A stretch of DNA of 64,000 bases from Sordaria brevicollis (Eukaryota; Ascomycota; Sordariomycetes; Sordariales; Sordariaceae): the NCBI GenBank assembly GCA_033439795.1, contig JAUTDP010000003.1:744001-808000 (forward strand). The letters run 5' to 3'. The notes below the pieces were generated by a model. That model ran no database searches. It was not told the DNA's origin and worked only from the letters and a program-made list of their open reading frames with translations. The position numbers were made by a program, and so were the translations under genes. Shown here in pieces: positions 45,149 through 55,467 of the stretch. How positions within the stretch are numbered: the stretch's first letter is position 1; every line of letters begins with the position of its first letter.

Positions 45149-47897
45149 ATGTCTTCCCAACGTTCCTCCACCGGCCGCGCCTCCGCCGCCTCCTCTTCTT
45201 CCTCCTCCGGCCGCGCTGCCCCCCGCGCCCCCGGCTCCTCTTCTCCTGCCGCCGCCGCCGCCAGCCCCGCCGACGCCCCTGTTTCCCCTGGCGTCCCCGG
45301 CCCCGCCGCGCCCGCTGCTGCTGTGCGTGCTTCTTTCTCCGGCACCGGCGGCCTGCGCCCTCTCCTTCTGGCCTCGCGCCTCGCCTCCGCCTCCGCCTCG
45401 CCCTCGCCGCGCCCTGACGACGGCCAGACCGCCGCCCCCGTGCGCGCTGTGGCTCGCCCCCTCAGCCGCATCCCGGTCCCCGTCCGCCCCAGCGCTGGCA
45501 CTGGCACTGGCACCGGCCCTGGCGTTGTGCTGCTTGCCCGCCCCCGCGCCGCCGGCCAAGAAGAAAGTCCTGTCCGCCGCCCGAGTGCGGTGGCAGGCAC
45601 CACCAACACCATCGGCACCAGACCCGGACTGGTCTCCTCGCTGTCGGCTTCTGGTGGGGCCTTCGGCTTGGACACAGTGCCGGAAGAGCCAACCCTCGAC
45701 CTCTCTTCGGAGGAAGAGGGTTGCGCTGATAGCGGACGAGACGTGTCTTCTTTGGAGGACACGTCGGATCCTTTGCCGTTGTAAGTTTTTCCTCTCCTTT
45801 TTCATCTTCTCTTTTCCAAAATCCAGTGGGTTTGCCTTTGTTTTGTTCTCAGGGGGAAGACACGGATGGTTGTGTGAGTCTAGCTAGGTTTTCTAGACTT
45901 TGCTTGAACCGGCGAGTTGGCCATGTCCCTTGGTATATCTGGTCTTGACGAAGATGATGTGTTCTTGTCTTTTATGAAGCGAGATGATATCTTCTTTGGA
46001 ATGGGGCTGGATGGTCTCTTTGGGTTTGGAAGTCGTCAAAGAGGTTTTCCATGGTAGCACATGGGAGGCTTTGGCATGACAAGAAACTGTACTAGGTTGC
46101 TCTTCAAGCTGAAGAAGCAAACCCTACTACTGTACTCGGCTGCCCACTTCGAGTTGAAGCACCACTGCAGCATCTTTTCGAGTACTTTGAAACTAACCTT
46201 TCTCCTTTTCTCTTCAAAACAGGCACGATCGAACCAATGCCGAGCTCGACGAGTTTTTCGGTGTGGACACGGATGACGAAGAAGCCCAGGAGCATCCCTC
46301 GGAGGAGGTTGCCCCGGCCCTGTCCCCTTCTTCCTCTCTCCCTCCCACCACGCAGGGCCCCGCAACAGCCCTTGCACCCACCCAGCAGCTGGAGCAGCAG
46401 CCTCTTTCTAGAGGTATGGGACACCGTCGTCAGGCGGCTGTTGTCACATTGCCCGGCTCCCAAGTCAGCGACGATCTGGGCTTCTTTGAGGCTTGGTTCA
46501 ATGCCGAGGCGGAGAGCCCAGGCATGTTTCTTACCCATGCTCGTGTTACCGATGAGCCCGCACCCCAGGCCGAGGAAGCCGATGACAAGGCGACCGTAGA
46601 CAGCCGCCCGCGGGCCACGGTAGCCCCTACTGCGACGGTCGATGTGTCTTGCGAAAGCAGGGCGAAGACTGACCCCACCGGTGGACCTGCTGCGAGCACG
46701 AGCGAGTCGGCGGCCGATGACAAGGTTGCTGACGAGCTGCCGCAGCAGGCGGTTTCCCCTGTTGCTACTACACTTCCAGTTCCCCAGCTGGATAGCACGC
46801 CTGGTCCGGTCGGTATTCGTACCACTACGGCAGGCAGACAGGATCTTGGGGCTGAAGCTGCGGCTGGCAACCGTAGTGGAAGTATGATGACAAGCTTGGT
46901 TTCTGGCGGCGAGCGGCCCCTCGGGGTGACAGACTCGACCCAGACCAGACCATGCCCTCCTCCCCTTGCTCCTTGGCTGGACCCTGCGCGCCTGAGTTCC
47001 CTTACGCTCAGTGAGAAGCGCAGGATGAAGGCCGAGCGAGCCAAGGAAGGCTGTTCCCAGGGCCACAACTCGGCCGCTTCTCGGACGACTTCGGATCCCC
47101 TCCCGCTCAGCTTGCCGGCGGTTTCTGGCTTGAGCGGGCCCGTTGTCGAGGACACGCCGTCTGTCCCTCCGCAATCCCCCAACCTCTCCTCACCATCGGT
47201 AGTCCCAGCTGGTGGTAGGGCGGGTCAACCGCTCTACGCGTACACCGGAAGATTTGCCGGCAGTCCTGGTTCCCCACCGCCCAACAGGCCGCTCCCGCCC
47301 ATCCCGGGGCAGAGCATTGCGCCGTTGGGCACCCAGGTACAACGAGGAGAGGAAAGGGGTGCGATGGAGTACGAAGGAAGAGTTGTGGAAGGGAGCGAGT
47401 ACGAGGACTCTGACCGCAGGCAGTTGCATCACAGTGGTGGCCGCCCTAGGCTTTACAGCCCGAGCTTGCCTACTATCAGGGACAGCTCGCCGGCATCACT
47501 TGCTTCTGTTGTGCGTGTCACCTTGGAAAGCTCTTCTTCGACGCCGGGAACAGCTGGCCGGTCCTCAAGCACCGCCGTGAACGAAGACGATCTTGGTGCG
47601 CAGCTGGCGCCAGAGGAGTCACTTGCCCTTCGGGGTGATGATGACACTACTCTGGAGGCCGACACCAGCTTCGTTCAAGGCGACCGAAGACGCTGGGGGA
47701 TGGTTCCCCAAATGTTGGATGAAGAGGCCCGGCTTCGGCTTATGGCTTCGTCTCCAACGCCATCCTCAGATACGGATTCGGACAGGACGGTTCGCCCTTG
47801 CCCCAGAGAGGGTCGGGAGGAGGAGGCTCCCCCTGCCACCGACAGCGTGGCGCACGACGAAGGCCAGATGAACGACGCCAGCCACTCCTCGACTTAG
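45149..47897 (+). CDS. Large Ser/Pro/Ala-rich fungal protein, upstream frame up to TAG
   Basis: Exon 1 45149..45780 and exon 2 from 46223 (442-bp intron, donor GTAAGT, acceptor AACAG) give 768 residues up to TAG 47895-47897. The intron splits a Leu codon. Residues 1-200 are Ser, Ala and Pro repeats with Arg (disordered). An acidic patch EEEGCADSGRDVSS is followed by RTNAELDEFFGVDTDDEE and by a conserved-looking stretch RRQAAVVTLPGSQ...DLGFFEAWFNAEAESPG. The rest is low-complexity. No domain recognised. The start is the first ATG after an acceptor, context CCAAAATGTC. Short copies of this gene occur at 25.65, 26.27, 27.3 and 41.2 kb. The frame stays open beyond the TAG. Confidence 0.6.
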
Positions 47898-47908
47898 TTG
47901 GTCGAGGA
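47886..47908. promoter_or_regulatory. Hairpin over the in-frame TAG
   Basis: Perfect 8-bp arms TCCTCGAC (47886-47893) and GTCGAGGA (47901-47908) around the loop TTAGTTG, which holds most of the stop codon (47895-47897). Confidence 0.7.
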
Positions 47909-49613
47909 CGTGGTAGCGTCTGCCATCGACAACAGCGCGGTTGTCACCGACTTTGGCGAAAGTGTTCCCTCATGGGAGGGGAATCTGGGTACCACGGATT
48001 CCCTGGCGAACCCCCTTGCCGCACTGCCTCCAATGGTCGAGGTTGACCTTGTGCCCGCTCCTCTTCGTCGTGCGCCAGCAGTGAGACGAGGCTCTTCAGC
48101 CAGCACCAGCCCACAACCCCAGCAGCGGGCCGCATCCCGCTCTCCCCTTTACGTCTTCCCTCGCCCGCCGATGGGCATGGGTTTGCGTGCCGATGCTGCT
48201 GGCGGTTCAAGCACGGAGAGGCCCGGTACAGCCCCTTCGTCTGGTGATGGTGGTCTCGTTTCTGACCGCACTGTCGGTACTAACTCTCCTCGTAGCCAGC
48301 ATGTGGCTTTGGCGATGTCTTCAGAAGCGGCTCCTGTGGTCCCCGGTCCGAGTGGTGCAGCTCAGACTGCCGTGATGTCTTCTGGTGCGGTTACCCCCAC
48401 TGGCGTGAGCGCGGGTGCTGGGCTCGGTCGAGGCTTGCTTCGATCGGTGACCCATTCTGCCATCCCTCCGCCGCCCGTGCCAGAAAGTACCTCTCCGGTT
48501 GGTTTTGCCCGCTCGGCCACGCAGGCCCTTCCTCGACTGCCAATGTCGACAACTGTCGGTGGCGCCCTCGGAGGCAACTCGCGCTCTGACACACGGGCAG
48601 TGTCAGCGCCCAGGCCGATGGGTGCCCCGACTGGTACCGAGGATGTATACGACGCTGACTTCCGGGTCTATTTCGGCCGCACACGAGATGGATACCAGGA
48701 CCAGCGAGCTGTTTTGCGCCCGGCGGGGCTTCTTTCACGCACGCAGACTTCGGGAGCGCTCAGCTCCTCGACGACTGGCGGCTCGGGTTCAACACCCGAC
48801 ATCACTTTGCCTCCCACGAGTTCATCTGGCAGGGGCTCCGGCTCCCGCCAACTCAGTGGTTCGGGGACCTTTGTTGGCTCTCCCTCTTCACAGGCAGTGA
48901 TGAGTCCCCAGACGCCGGGGTTTTCGAGCCCTTCCTTTGCCTCTGCGGCAGTCTCTTCTTCCGGTGATCGTGGCCGTGGTCGTGGACGTGGTTCACGCGG
49001 CTCCAATTCCAGCGCGAGGTCTGGCCAACCTCAACCTCAGACTCCTCAGCCGCAACCTAAGGTTGTGGTCGATTGGAATGAGAGAGGGCCCGCGCTGAAG
49101 ACGGTGCGAACGAGCACGGAAGAGCAAGAGCTGCGCAACGAGCCAGCAGAAGAGCCCAGGTCGTACTGGAGCTCGGACACGGAGAGTGAGCCCTCGACGA
49201 TGGGCAGAATGAGGAACGCCTTCAACAGGCTACGTTCCAAGTCTCGCGGAAACCTCCGCCGAGAAGCCAACTCCTCTGTCTCGACATCGGCGAGCCTCGG
49301 CTCACTCGCCAGCAGAGAAAGCGGTCCACGCGAGGAGATCCCTCCGGTGCCTGCCCTTCCCGCTTCCCTCTCCCGAGAGGTCTCTGCGTCGTCTGCTGTC
49401 TCGGCCTCTGCGCCGCTCCCCTCCCCTTCTCTCCCCCCTCCTGCTCCCCCTGCTTCTGCCTTTTCCCCTCCTCTGCCCCCTCTTCCTCCTGTTCCCGCGG
49501 AGGAAGACGATGATGAGGAGGACGCGAACCGGGCGAGCGGTTCGCAAAGACAGAAGCAGCTCAAGAAGAAGAAGTCGTTGGGCAACCTCTTTGGCAGGAG
49601 GCGAGACGAGTAA
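47898..49613 (+). CDS. Downstream in-frame continuation of the large gene after the TAG
   Basis: 571 codons open in exactly the frame of the upstream exon, with the same Ser/Pro/Gly-rich composition. It contains MRNAFNRLRSKSRGNLRRE and ends in LKKKKSLGNLFGRRRDE, so the C-terminus looks basic and structured. The first ATG is well inside, at about 48093 or later. I find no GTAAGT- or GTGAGT-type donor that would remove the TAG. The options are readthrough, a recent nonsense change, an unrecognised splice, or a pseudogene. If joined, the full protein would have 1340 positions including the stop. Confidence 0.5.
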   Translation: MVEDVVASAIDNSAVVTDFGESVPSWEGNLGTTDSLANPLAALPPMVEVDLVPAPLRRAPAVRRGSSASTSPQPQQRAASRSPLYVFPRPPMGMGLRADAAGGSSTERPGTAPSSGDGGLVSDRTVGTNSPRSQHVALAMSSEAAPVVPGPSGAAQTAVMSSGAVTPTGVSAGAGLGRGLLRSVTHSAIPPPPVPESTSPVGFARSATQALPRLPMSTTVGGALGGNSRSDTRAVSAPRPMGAPTGTEDVYDADFRVYFGRTRDGYQDQRAVLRPAGLLSRTQTSGALSSSTTGGSGSTPDITLPPTSSSGRGSGSRQLSGSGTFVGSPSSQAVMSPQTPGFSSPSFASAAVSSSGDRGRGRGRGSRGSNSSARSGQPQPQTPQPQPKVVVDWNERGPALKTVRTSTEEQELRNEPAEEPRSYWSSDTESEPSTMGRMRNAFNRLRSKSRGNLRREANSSVSTSASLGSLASRESGPREEIPPVPALPASLSREVSASSAVSASAPLPSPSLPPPAPPASAFSPPLPPLPPVPAEEDDDEEDANRASGSQRQKQLKKKKSLGNLFGRRRDE

Positions 49614-49804
49614 CGGACTCGACAAAACCGTTTTTCGAGGCGTCCATAAGTCCTCACAACAGTACTCCCGAAGACCTTGGGATCCATAGTGCTGCAAACA
49701 GGCATGGTGCAGAGATGCATCATCAGTGCTCCGGAAGACCTCGGACTCAAGTGCTGCAAACAGGCTCATCGCCCCCAAAGACCTGGGATCGGCGTCTAAC
49801 AGGC

Positions 49805-50330
49805 TGAAAAAACGACTCCTTATAAGACCTGGAGCAACGTGAAAAAGGCAATGATTTCTTAGCACTCCCCGAAGTCCCTGGGCGAGGAAGTTTGGGCAAC
49901 TAGCACTCCCCCGAAGACCCCGGGCAGAGGAAGTTCAGCGGGCAAGAAACGCACTCGAAAACCCGAGACCGCGTGAACAGGGTTGAAAAAACGACTCCTT
50001 ATAAGACCTGGAGCAACGTTGAAAAGGCATTAGCACTCCCCGACAAAGTCCCAGGGCGAGGAAGTTTGGGCACCTAGCACTCCCCCGAAGACCCCGGGCA
50101 GAGGAAGTTTGTGGGCAAGAAAACGCACTCGAAAACCCGAGACCAGCGTACACAGGGTTGAAAAAACGCGCCTGAAGACCCAGGACCAGCGTGCAGGGCT
50201 ACCTACCCTTTGTCACGGGATATAGGTATTTATTTTTAGCACTCCCCGATGAAAGTCCCAGGGCGAGGAAGTTGGGCATTCTAGCACTCCCCGAAGTCCC
50301 CGGTGTGAGGAAGTTTCTGTGGGCTGTATC
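49805..50330. repeat. Tandem repeat of about 177 bp, 3 units
   Basis: Units start at TTGAAAAAACG (49805, 49983, 50158). Units 1 and 2 share CTCCTTATAAGACCTGGAGC and the paired blocks AGCACTCCCCGA..GTCCC and AGCACTCCCCCGAAGACCCC. Unit 3 is shortened and diverged. Related single blocks (CCGAAGACCTTGGG, GTGCTGCAAACAGGC) lie at 49665-49770, right after the stop of the downstream frame. Confidence 0.85.
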
Positions 50331-51183
50331 AGAAACATGGTCTGGATATCCAGGGGAAAGCCGTGCGGGGCGAGTACCTTGGTGACAGCATGTAGAAGAT
50401 GCATTTGTTTCCTGTCTGGTTCTGAGGAGAGAGAGCCAGTGTTTCCGAGTATAGTTCACCCAGTTTTCCTTTTCACGATGTTTTGGCGTTCGTTTATTTT
50501 TCGGCGGATTTTGGAAGACAAAGACGAAGACATGACATGAGAAGGACGTGCATTTGGAGGAATCAAAAGATCATGAAAAACACAGAAAAAAAGACTTTCG
50601 ATTTGGTTTATTGCATTTGGTGAACTCGGACTGGGAACTTTGCGTTGTTTTTTTCTTTCTTTGCGGCTGTGTGCTTGGGTGCTTTGCTTGGGACTTCGAC
50701 GTTGACATTGACATGTCGTTGAAGTTGGGTGTGGAGGTGGGCCAAGCAAATGTCATCGAGTGCAGTCAGTGCCTGTGACCTATGGCGCTAGTACCTGCCT
50801 ACCTAATTCGCTTAGGTCTGGGTCCCTGGGAGCCTGCCTGCCGGAATGTTGTCGGTTTTGGACGGGACATGGTGGCTCGTGCACTCTTTCCTCCCCCGCA
50901 ATTCTCCAATTCCACTGTACTTTTTGCTGGGCAAAGGCACGCGGCGCGTTTGTGGTTCTTGGAGCACTGCAACGGCAGAAAAAAGCACACCACCAATTTT
51001 CGTCACCTACCCTTGACGTCTCCATTACTTACCCTCGACTTCTTCTCTCCAAAACAACACCGCGAGGTCACCTTCTTCTCGCCCACGTTTTCGCTCGACC
51101 ACAATCGGCGCATACCATGACGACGCAATTCTGAGCATTTCATCTCTCCGACTAGCACATCGATCCACGAAAAATCCAAAAAG
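50331..51183. other. Promoter and leader of the REB1-like gene
   Basis: Intergenic; the last 130 bases are pyrimidine-rich leader. No other gene seen. Confidence 0.5.
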
Positions 51184-54100
51184 ATGGGCAGTCAACAAAG
51201 TGTGCCGGAGGGCGAAGACGGCGACGTCAGAAGCAGATCGGCCTCACCCTTGGTCCAGCAAGACAGTCATTGGGGCAGTTACGAGAACCACGATCGCTAC
51301 GATGATACCATTCCCGACGTACCATTCGGCCAGCAGTTCGATGACGAGGAGCAGCAGCCACAATCACCTGTCGCACCTCCGTCAGGCGAGCGCAAGAAGA
51401 AGAAAAAGAAGAAGAGCAAGCACCGGCACCGTTCCCCCTCTCCCGCTGCTGTTGTCGAGCACGAGGTGAACGGCTATTATACCCACGACCAGGAGCCGAG
51501 CTTCGCAGATCCCGAACCTGCTATTGCGACCGAGGAGCAACACGAACTCCCAGAGGCTGGCAAGAAGAAGAAGAAGAAGAAGAAGAAGTCCAAGCCTCAG
51601 TTTGAGCCACAAGTCGAGGAGGAGGAGGTGCAACAACCAGAGCCCGAACCCGAGCAGCAATTGCCCGTTGTCGTGTCGCCCAACCTCAAGTTCGAACGTC
51701 CTGAAGTCGCCGAGGCCGAACCACAATCCGCTGCTGCTGAAGGATCTGCCAAGTTCAAGAAAAAGAAGAGTCGCAAGTCCAAGAAGAAGGTCACGGTCGA
51801 CATTTCAGACGATCCCATTAGCGATGGCGAGGACCATGTCGAGCGCGAGCGAACCACAAAGATCCACAGGGGCGAGCCTCCGAGTGCCGAGCGTCATGTC
51901 AAGAGGCGGAGACTTTCACCCGAGCCTGTTGCTGAAGAGGAAGACGACTACGATCATGGGGAACTTGATGCTTCGTTCGTTAAGAGGGAACCTGGTGCCG
52001 ACGACCATGAGCCAAGCATGGTTGGTCGACATGAACATACATCACCACTCGTGGCCCGTGAGCGACGAAGGGCTCGTTCTGCTTCGCAGCATCCTGTCGA
52101 GGTCGCTTCCAGCGCTTCTCTAGCACCACAATTTGCTACCCAACAATCTTTCAGCTTCCACGATGAAAGCTTCCATAGCACTCGCATTCCCGATACGATT
52201 CAGCCAATGGATCTGGACGATCGTATTGATGGCCTTCCAAATACCCAAGACTTCGCCGATGGTTTGCCTCCGAGCTCCCAAGGACAGTTCGAGGCTTTTG
52301 TCCACAGCTCTCACTCTCCACGCATCGACGGCCTCCCGGCTACGAACAGCAGCTTTTGGGAAGACCCCATGCAGCACGATGTCGTTGACGAGCCAGAGGA
52401 GGATATGCCTGATGCGCATATGGCCGAACCAGATCAAGCCGACATTGAGACTGCTTCTTCTGCTGGAGATTCTGAACCCGAGCAAATCAATATCGACCAA
52501 GAAGTTCCTGACAGCAAAGAATCAAGTCCGGAAGTCGATGTTGCTGCCGAGGCCGAGGATGTCGAAGATGCTGCCCCTGAGGTATCGGTTTCTCAGACTC
52601 CTGCCCCCAAGGCACGCAAGTCCCGTTCCAAGAAATCACAAGCTCAAACCGATGCCGAGCCTGAAGATGTCGAGCAAGTGGAGGCCACCACTCCCGCACC
52701 AGCATCTACAACCAAGACGCCGCGTTCCAAGGGCTCGAAGCGAAAGGTGAAGGTCCCATATTACGAGCGCGAGGAGGCTTCGGAAGCACCCGAGCAACCC
52801 GAGGCGTCTGCTGAGCCTGCCGTGGAGGAAGTTGCCGCCACTCAAAAAGAGAAAAAGCGGGAGAAGAAGCGCAAAGCACGTGCTGAGGAAGACGAACAAA
52901 GCGCCGACGATATCGAGCCAGCACCCAAAAAGGCCAAGGCCACCACAAAGAAAAAGAAGCCAGCGAAGAAGGAGGATTCCGAAGAAGACAACTCTGAATA
53001 TGAGGAAGCAGACGAAGCCTCCAACATGGCGAAACCAAAAGGTCGCATGACGCAGGCCGAAGCTGCTCGCATCAAGAAGGCAATTGACTCGTTCAGGGAG
53101 GCCAATGGACTCTCCAAGCATGCGGTTAACGACATGATTCACCAAGATCCACGCAAGGAGGCCAAGTACCGCGAGCTATGGGATCTTATCGTCAATGCTT
53201 GCCCCAGCCGGCCACGGAGAAAGTTGGTCCAATACTGCAGGCAGAATTTCCACAACTTCGCTGCCCGCGGTTCATGGACCAAGGAGCAGGATGAGCAGTT
53301 GGAGAGCATGCTCAAGATCCACGGCCAGAAGTGGACCCTTATCGGTGGCCTCATCAACCGCTTCCCAGATGATGTGCGTGACCGGTACAGAAACTATCTG
53401 GCTTGTGGGGGCAAGAACAGAAAAGACTACTGGTCCGAAGAGGAAGAGGAGCGCTTCGTCAAGGTCGTCTCGGAGGCCATCGACAAGATCAAAGCCAGCC
53501 AGGCCAAGGACAAGAACAAGTCCAACGACTCACCAGAAAGTCTCATCAACTGGCAGCAGATCAGCACGGCTATGAATCACACTCGGTCCCGCCTTCAGTG
53601 CTTGCAAAAGTGGAAGACCCTGCGCAAGAAGGAAGCTCTGCCTGATAGCATCATGGTCAAGCTTCCTGATGGCGACTCTTCTCGTCTGGACAAGGCTCGC
53701 AAGGACTTGCGCAAAATCACACCCGAAGACAAGGCCCTCTTGGCGCGTGCCATCCGTGACTCTGGTGCTGAGCGTGAGAGGGATATCAAGTGGAAAGACA
53801 TCAAAACCGATGTTTTCGACAAGCGGTATGCCGAGAAGGCTTTGACCGTCACCTGGGGTCGTCTCAGACAAGCTGTGCCGAACTGGGATTCCAAGTCTAC
53901 CCAGGAGTGTGCCAAGTACCTTTGCGATATGTATGAGCGCGATGCCGACTGGAACGGTGACGAGGAAGTCGGTGATGACGATGAGGAAGATGATGCCGAT
54001 GCCAAGTCTACCGTCAGCAGACCTGCCTCCGTCGTTGTCTCAAATACGCAGCAGACCAAGATCTACCGCACACCAAGAGTCGGCCTGTGGGAAGTTCCAA

Positions 54101-55467
54101 CGGAAACCAAGACAAATCCCAGCCATGTTTTTCAGTCGTCAGACAATGAGATGCGCGGTCGTTCTCAACGTACGAAGGAGCGTGCGAAGGAGCGTGCCAA
54201 GAGGGTGACGAAGCCAGTAAAGGAGGTAGTAAATGCGGCAGTAAAGGCGGCACCCAAGTCAAAGGAGCCACAACTCTCGGAGGATTTCATCCACGACGAG
54301 GACACAACTGATGAGGAGGAAGTCGAAGAGAGCATCAACGGTGACATTCCCGCTGTCAACGGCAATGGTAACCATGATCTCGATATGATTGATGCTCCCC
54401 CTCTTGACTCTGAGGAAGATGAGGAATCAGAACCCGCCCCATCACCGCCCGTCGTGCGGAGTCGCGCCGTGAGCGTCGAGCTCGGTGAACCTTCATTCAT
54501 CTCCAGCCCACAACTCCCCACCTCCGCTCAAAAACGTCAAGACTCTTCCGACTCTGAAGACGACTCTATCCTCGCCACCACCTCCAAGGCCGCTGTCCTC
54601 AAATCCAAAAAGGCATCACTCCGCACCTACGGCAAAAGCGCCTCCACCAAGAAAACCAAGCCCAAGCGCAAAGAGAAGGAAGTCGACCTCACGGTCCCTC
54701 TCGTCCTCGGCGCTGCCGTCCCTATCCCTTCCCTCCCACCACCTTCCAACGTCTCCACAGCAAGTCATCACCCCCAATTGAGCCCCAAGCGTCCCTCCAC
54801 GCGCCATGCTTCCGTCAACGAAAGCCACGACTCTGACCACTCCGACGCCGCCCCGTCTCACAGCCAACTTGACAAGAAAAAGCGCCGCATCCTCACCCGC
54901 CAACCATCGGTCAGGACAACAGAAACCATCATCAAAACCACCGCCTCTGTAGCAAAGGCCAGTAAGCGTCGCGCGAAGCTCACGCCCGAAGAAGCTAATT
55001 CCTCGCCTGAAGTCGCCTCAGCGGTACCCAACCACCTCCTCGACGAGCTCGTTGAGTTGGACGGGAACCTAGCGGATGACAGCTTGGTGTCGTTGGACAG
55101 GCCCGGTGATGTCGTCGGTGGTGTGCAGAAGGAGAGGAAGGTGGCTAAGAAGGCCAAGGCAGTGAGGAAGAAGCTTGCTGCTTCTGCTTCTGCTTCTGCT
55201 GCCGCTCAAGCTCAAGCTCTAAATGGGGAGAGTGGTGGAAGTGGAAGTGTGGATGGTAGTACCTCCAGGGTGTCGGTGACGCCGGCGCCGTTGGTTAAGG
55301 TCAGGGCTTTTCCGGTGGTCTTTGAGAGTCCGGAGGTTCCTGAGGTTCCTGAGGTTGCAAAGGCTCCTGAGGTTGCATACAGTGTCATTAGCAGTGATAT
55401 GGATGATATGGAGGATATCCCGGCGAGGTTGCCGGGGGTGAATGTGAATGGCAGTGCTTTGGCCTAG
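51184..55467 (+). CDS. REB1/TTF-I-like Myb-domain DNA-binding protein
   Basis: A single exon of 1427 residues. The N-terminal 600 residues are disordered, with several Lys tracts (KKKKKKSKHRH) and acidic runs. Residues about 617-690 form a helical region (MTQAEAARIKKAID...RKLVQYCRQNFHNF), followed by Myb/SANT repeats. The tryptophans and following residues lie at WTKEQDEQLESMLKIHG (698 on), WSEEEEERFVKVV (750 on) and WKDIKTDVF (870 on). This order of an N-terminal DNA-binding helix region plus two to three Myb repeats is that of RNA polymerase I terminator-binding factors (Reb1, TTF-I), which act in the nucleolus. The C-terminal 450 residues are low-complexity. The N-terminus MGSQQSVP has the form of an N-myristoylation site. 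Start context AAAAAGATGG. Confidence 0.85.
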   Translation: MGSQQSVPEGEDGDVRSRSASPLVQQDSHWGSYENHDRYDDTIPDVPFGQQFDDEEQQPQSPVAPPSGERKKKKKKKSKHRHRSPSPAAVVEHEVNGYYTHDQEPSFADPEPAIATEEQHELPEAGKKKKKKKKKSKPQFEPQVEEEEVQQPEPEPEQQLPVVVSPNLKFERPEVAEAEPQSAAAEGSAKFKKKKSRKSKKKVTVDISDDPISDGEDHVERERTTKIHRGEPPSAERHVKRRRLSPEPVAEEEDDYDHGELDASFVKREPGADDHEPSMVGRHEHTSPLVARERRRARSASQHPVEVASSASLAPQFATQQSFSFHDESFHSTRIPDTIQPMDLDDRIDGLPNTQDFADGLPPSSQGQFEAFVHSSHSPRIDGLPATNSSFWEDPMQHDVVDEPEEDMPDAHMAEPDQADIETASSAGDSEPEQINIDQEVPDSKESSPEVDVAAEAEDVEDAAPEVSVSQTPAPKARKSRSKKSQAQTDAEPEDVEQVEATTPAPASTTKTPRSKGSKRKVKVPYYEREEASEAPEQPEASAEPAVEEVAATQKEKKREKKRKARAEEDEQSADDIEPAPKKAKATTKKKKPAKKEDSEEDNSEYEEADEASNMAKPKGRMTQAEAARIKKAIDSFREANGLSKHAVNDMIHQDPRKEAKYRELWDLIVNACPSRPRRKLVQYCRQNFHNFAARGSWTKEQDEQLESMLKIHGQKWTLIGGLINRFPDDVRDRYRNYLACGGKNRKDYWSEEEEERFVKVVSEAIDKIKASQAKDKNKSNDSPESLINWQQISTAMNHTRSRLQCLQKWKTLRKKEALPDSIMVKLPDGDSSRLDKARKDLRKITPEDKALLARAIRDSGAERERDIKWKDIKTDVFDKRYAEKALTVTWGRLRQAVPNWDSKSTQECAKYLCDMYERDADWNGDEEVGDDDEEDDADAKSTVSRPASVVVSNTQQTKIYRTPRVGLWEVPTETKTNPSHVFQSSDNEMRGRSQRTKERAKERAKRVTKPVKEVVNAAVKAAPKSKEPQLSEDFIHDEDTTDEEEVEESINGDIPAVNGNGNHDLDMIDAPPLDSEEDEESEPAPSPPVVRSRAVSVELGEPSFISSPQLPTSAQKRQDSSDSEDDSILATTSKAAVLKSKKASLRTYGKSASTKKTKPKRKEKEVDLTVPLVLGAAVPIPSLPPPSNVSTASHHPQLSPKRPSTRHASVNESHDSDHSDAAPSHSQLDKKKRRILTRQPSVRTTETIIKTTASVAKASKRRAKLTPEEANSSPEVASAVPNHLLDELVELDGNLADDSLVSLDRPGDVVGGVQKERKVAKKAKAVRKKLAASASASAAAQAQALNGESGGSGSVDGSTSRVSVTPAPLVKVRAFPVVFESPEVPEVPEVAKAPEVAYSVISSDMDDMEDIPARLPGVNVNGSALA

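Noticed and set aside
45327..45887. Alternative plus-strand frame in exon 1 of the large gene
   Set aside because: Does not join exon 2 in phase, whereas the chosen frame does exactly.
46104..47174. 356-codon minus-strand frame under the large gene
   Set aside because: It is a shadow of the GC-rich plus-strand exon, which has the splice signals, start context and matching shards.
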